Assembly (NCBI RefSeq): GCF_039541115.1
Contig: NZ_BAABFP010000002.1
Coordinates: 434,001-498,000 of the forward strand
Reading direction: 5' to 3'
From: Angustibacter luteus
Lineage (GTDB): Bacteria > Actinomycetota > Actinomycetes > Actinomycetales > Angustibacteraceae
DNA length: 64,000 nt
Below the pieces are notes generated by a model that saw only the letters and a program-made list of their open reading frames with translations, ran no database searches and was not told the DNA's origin. This document shows, piece after piece, positions 61,352 to 64,000 of the stretch. Each line of letters begins with the position of its first letter. The stretch's first letter is position 1. A program made the position numbers and the translations under genes.

Positions 61352-62503
61352 TCACTGGGCCGCGGTGAGCGCGCCCGACTTGATGAGGCCGATCTTCGTC
61401 TCGTGGATGCCGACGCCCTGGTCGTCGTAGGCGAAGCTGCCGAGCAGACCGGCGTACTTGGTGGCGCGGATCTGGTCAGCGAGCTTCTGCCCACCCTCGC
61501 CGTTGGTCGCCTTCAGCGCGGTCAGGAAGATGTTGGTCCCGTCGTAGGCCTTGGCTCCATGGAGCTCGGCCTCCTCGTTGTAGGCAGCCTTGTAGGCCGC
61601 AGCAAACTTCTTCGAGGCATCGGTGGCGTCGTTGCTCAGGTAGGGCGTGCTCACGATGGTGCCCTCGACGTTCGCGTTGCCAGCCGTCTGCGCGTACACC
61701 GGGGTGGACAGCGGTGCCGCACCGGCGAAGACGGACTTCAGCCCGAGCTCACGGGCCTGCTTGGCGATCAGGCCGGCCTCCACCTCCTCCGTACCGATGA
61801 AGAGCACGTCCGGGTTCTTGCCCCGGATGGACGTCAGCACCGAGCTGAAGTCCTTCTGGTCGGTCGTGACGACCTTGTCGTCGGTCGGCGTGATGTTGCG
61901 GGAGCTCAGCGCGGCCTTGAAGGCGTCGTGCTCACCGGTGCCGTAGCCACCGTTGTTGGAGATCATCGCAAAGGTCTTGTAGCCCTTGTCCTCGACCAGA
62001 TACTTCGCGAGCGTCTCGTCGTAGGTGACGCTGGTCGGCCCGTTGAAGAACTGGAAGGGGCTACCGAGCTTGGAGATCGCCGGGGACTGACCGGAGGTGA
62101 TCGACGGCACCTTCGCGGCCTTCAGGATCGGATTCATCGCCAGCGTGACGGCACTCTCCGCGGTGCCGATCATCGCCGTGTACCCACCGGCCGTGACCTT
62201 GCTGGCGATGGAGGTGCCGGTCGTCGGGTCGCCCTGGTCGTCGAAGACTGTCAGCTCGACCTTGCGGCCGTCGAGACCCCCGGCCTCGTTGAACTCGTTG
62301 ACAGCCAGCTTGGCGCCCTTGAGCTCCCATGCCCCCAGGGAGCTGAGCTGACCACTCTGGGCGTCAACCAGCGCGAACTTGATGGGTCCGCTGTCGGAAC
62401 CGCCGGACGCCTCGTCCGAGCCTGGTGCACTGCAGGCGCCACTTGCGACGAGCAGGAGCGCGCTCGCGGCGACTGCCAGCACCGTCTTCGTCGACGGGAT
62501 CAT
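61352..62503 (-). CDS. HAAT-type ABC transporter substrate-binding lipoprotein
   Basis: 383 aa. Signal peptide with lipobox ASGAC (LLLVASGACSAPGSDE), then the type I periplasmic-binding fold: IKFALVDAQSGQLSSLGAWE, AVNEFNEAGGLDGRKVELTV, YTAMIGTAESAVTLAMNPIL, FNGPTSVTYDETLAKYL, and HGAKAYDGTNIFLTALKATN. ATG 62503 chosen because GTGAGG, the other start, is its ribosome-binding site. The ligand pocket (TAESAV in place of SGxTxA) differs from leucine-binding LivK, so the ligand may be another carboxylate. Confidence 0.87.
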   Translation of the reverse strand: MIPSTKTVLAVAASALLLVASGACSAPGSDEASGGSDSGPIKFALVDAQSGQLSSLGAWELKGAKLAVNEFNEAGGLDGRKVELTVFDDQGDPTTGTSIASKVTAGGYTAMIGTAESAVTLAMNPILKAAKVPSITSGQSPAISKLGSPFQFFNGPTSVTYDETLAKYLVEDKGYKTFAMISNNGGYGTGEHDAFKAALSSRNITPTDDKVVTTDQKDFSSVLTSIRGKNPDVLFIGTEEVEAGLIAKQARELGLKSVFAGAAPLSTPVYAQTAGNANVEGTIVSTPYLSNDATDASKKFAAAYKAAYNEEAELHGAKAYDGTNIFLTALKATNGEGGQKLADQIRATKYAGLLGSFAYDDQGVGIHETKIGLIKSGALTAAQ

Positions 62504-62542
62504 GTCGTGTGACCTCACTTCGTTGGGTGGAGTGATGCGCCG

Positions 62543-64000
62543 TCAGGCGAATCGACCGTGGTAGATGTCCTTGATGTTCCAGTGCCCGGGGGTGGGCACA
62601 GGCTCGTTGACCATCGCGACGTCGATGACTGCCGTCCGACGGTTGGCCACTGCGGAGCGCAGGGCCTCGGCGAACTCGTCCGCCGACTGGGGCAGGTACC
62701 CGTCCGCACCGCAGGACCGAGCCAAGGCGGCGAAGTCGGGACTGTAGGAGTTGCCGTCCTGGTCGCGGAACTCGCAACCGAAACTCGCGCCGAAGTTCGA
62801 GGCCTGCAGGTCGGCGATCGTGCCGTGCGCGCGGTTGTTCATGACCACGAAGAGGACCGGCAGTCCCTGCTCGACGGCCATGGGCAGAGCCGGCAGCTGG
62901 GCGCTCATCCCACCGTCCCCGATCAGCGCGACCACGACCTTGTCGGGGGCCGCAACCTGCACCCCGACCGCAGCGGCCGGCCCGAAGCCCATGGTGGACA
63001 GGCCGCCAGGGGTGATGAAGCGTCCCGCAGGGGGCAGGTCGTAGCACTGGGCCACACCGTTCTTGTTCCACCCCACATCGGTCACCAGGATGGCGTCCTC
63101 GGGCAGCGCGTCACGCAGGTCACGCAGGATCCGTTCAGGGCGGAGCGGGAAGGCATCGCTGCCCCCTCGTTCGCGACTCGCGTCGAAGAGCTCGTCGCGG
63201 ACGGCGACGATGCGGCTGCGAAGTCCCGGCCGGGACCGCGGAGCTGGACTGGCCTGCCGCACCGCCTGCAGCACTGCGCCAACCGTCTGGGTGGCGTCGG
63301 CGACGACACCCATCTCGACGGGGTAGTTGCGGCCGATCTCCGAGGGATCCAGGTCCACCTGGATGAGCCGTCCGGGCGGCAGCCCCCACGTGTACCGACC
63401 GTCCCAGGAACTGGCGTCGGTCTCGGCGAATCGTGTCCCGAAGGCGAGGACGACGTCTGCCTCGCGGGTGTAGTCGTTGGTCATCTCCAAGCCCCAGAAC
63501 CCGGTCATGCCCATCAGCAGGGGATGCCGGTCAGGAACGGTTCCCTTGGCCATGAGCGAATGCGCGATGGGGATGTCCAGGTGCTCGGCCAACTCGATCA
63601 CGGCCTCACGGCCAGCGGGGGTCCGCAGTCCGCCGCCGATGTAGATCAGCGGACGTTCGGCCTCCAGCAACGTCGCAGCGACTCGCGCAGCATCGCGCTC
63701 GCCGATGGAGGGGGTCGAGGTTTGACCAACCAGCGGGAAGTCCGCTTCGCGGCCGGCCGGCAGTGGGCGGGAGAACATGTCCATGGGTACGTTCAGCAGC
63801 ACTGCCCCGGGGCGCCCGGACGTCGCGGTCCAGAAGGCGCGCTCGGTGAAGCGCGGGAGGTCCTCGACACGCTTGATGTCCCAGACCCGCTTCACGAACG
63901 GTCGGTAGATCGCTCCCTGGTCGGCGTCGTCGTGGAGGTTCACCTCCTGGTGCGGGTGTCGTCCGGCGTAGTAGGACGGGACGTCCCCAGCGATGGCGAT
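62543..64000 (-). CDS. Thiamine-diphosphate-dependent enzyme (acetolactate-synthase-like), 5' end outside the window
   Basis: At least 486 aa, missing roughly the first 75-100. The visible start IAIAGDVPSYYAGRHPHQEV is part of the Pyr domain. The middle FAD/ADP-like domain carries RPLIYIGGGLRTPAGREAVI. The ThDP domain has TPGGLSTMGFGPAAAVGVQV and the binding motif GDGGMSAQLPALPMAVEQGL ending NNRAHGT. The family includes acetolactate synthase, glyoxylate carboligase, benzoylformate decarboxylase, sulfoacetaldehyde acetyltransferase and IolD. Which applies cannot be told from the motifs alone. It is co-oriented with the importer, so it probably acts on the imported substrate. Confidence 0.82.
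   Translation of the reverse strand: MAIAGDVPSYYAGRHPHQEVNLHDDADQGAIYRPFVKRVWDIKRVEDLPRFTERAFWTATSGRPGAVLLNVPMDMFSRPLPAGREADFPLVGQTSTPSIGERDAARVAATLLEAERPLIYIGGGLRTPAGREAVIELAEHLDIPIAHSLMAKGTVPDRHPLLMGMTGFWGLEMTNDYTREADVVLAFGTRFAETDASSWDGRYTWGLPPGRLIQVDLDPSEIGRNYPVEMGVVADATQTVGAVLQAVRQASPAPRSRPGLRSRIVAVRDELFDASRERGGSDAFPLRPERILRDLRDALPEDAILVTDVGWNKNGVAQCYDLPPAGRFITPGGLSTMGFGPAAAVGVQVAAPDKVVVALIGDGGMSAQLPALPMAVEQGLPVLFVVMNNRAHGTIADLQASNFGASFGCEFRDQDGNSYSPDFAALARSCGADGYLPQSADEFAEALRSAVANRRTAVIDVAMVNEPVPTPGHWNIKDIYHGRFA

Overview
The window is 64 kb of very GC-rich DNA with dense genes, many GTG starts, frequent 1-4 bp stop/start overlaps and several apparently leaderless promoters. FurA-KatG, DevS/DevR, a DtxR-type iron box, F420-type flavin-independent enzymes and PPOX-fold proteins all point to a high-GC actinomycete. 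I cannot name the genus. I see no rRNA, tRNA, CRISPR array, insertion sequence or prophage, and no stretch over 300 bp without a gene.

Layout. 1-0.4 kb: 5' end of recC. 0.5-7.6 kb: a divergent cluster joining a CDP-alcohol phosphotransferase/sulfatase-fold fusion to a tightly overlapping operon (MDR dehydrogenase, active-site-depleted 6-pyruvoyl-tetrahydropterin-synthase homologue, GT4 glycosyltransferase, flippase-like membrane protein, RibD_C reductase, GTP cyclohydrolase II). This looks like an uncharacterised pathway for a pteridine- or pyrimidine-derived glycoconjugate and is the best candidate here for an undescribed system. 7.6-12.3 kb: stress and envelope genes (DUF3618, holin-like, BrkB, GAF-ANTAR). 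12.3-25.4 kb: a dormancy/redox island around the DevS histidine kinase and DevR response regulator, with two PPOX proteins, a PrsW protease, a CoA-transferase, a universal-stress-like protein, a FUSC transporter and DoxX. Four close matches to the mycobacterial DosR box lie in its promoters.

25.5-29.5 kb: an iron-siderophore ABC importer behind a DtxR-type box. 29.5-37.1 kb: a four-gene FtsX-type ABC system. 37.2-39.8 kb: furA-katG. 39.9-43.8 kb: class II amidotransferase, GMC oxidoreductase, DUF4386 protein, and a perfect 29-bp hairpin. 43.9-47.8 kb: a LuxR regulator that has lost its whole ATPase domain, behind an SNF2 helicase. 48.1-50.7 kb: alpha/beta hydrolase and a MerR-controlled MFS exporter. 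50.8-55.4 kb: small membrane protein, a cyclase-fold DUF2652 protein and an MFS protein fused to a cyclic-nucleotide-binding domain, suggesting second-messenger signalling. 55.7-64 kb: a catabolic island with a sugar-isomerase-fold enzyme, LacI regulator, branched-chain-amino-acid-type ABC importer (with a LivM-LivG fusion) and a ThDP-dependent enzyme cut by the window edge.

How the parts work together: the DevS-DevR pair probably drives nearby stress genes through boxes centred about 42 bp upstream of leaderless starts. The iron, FurA and MerR systems are self-contained regulator-target units. The last island looks like uptake plus breakdown of one unknown small carboxylate or polyol under LacI control. 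All functions are read from sequence motifs and my knowledge of the families; no database search was run.
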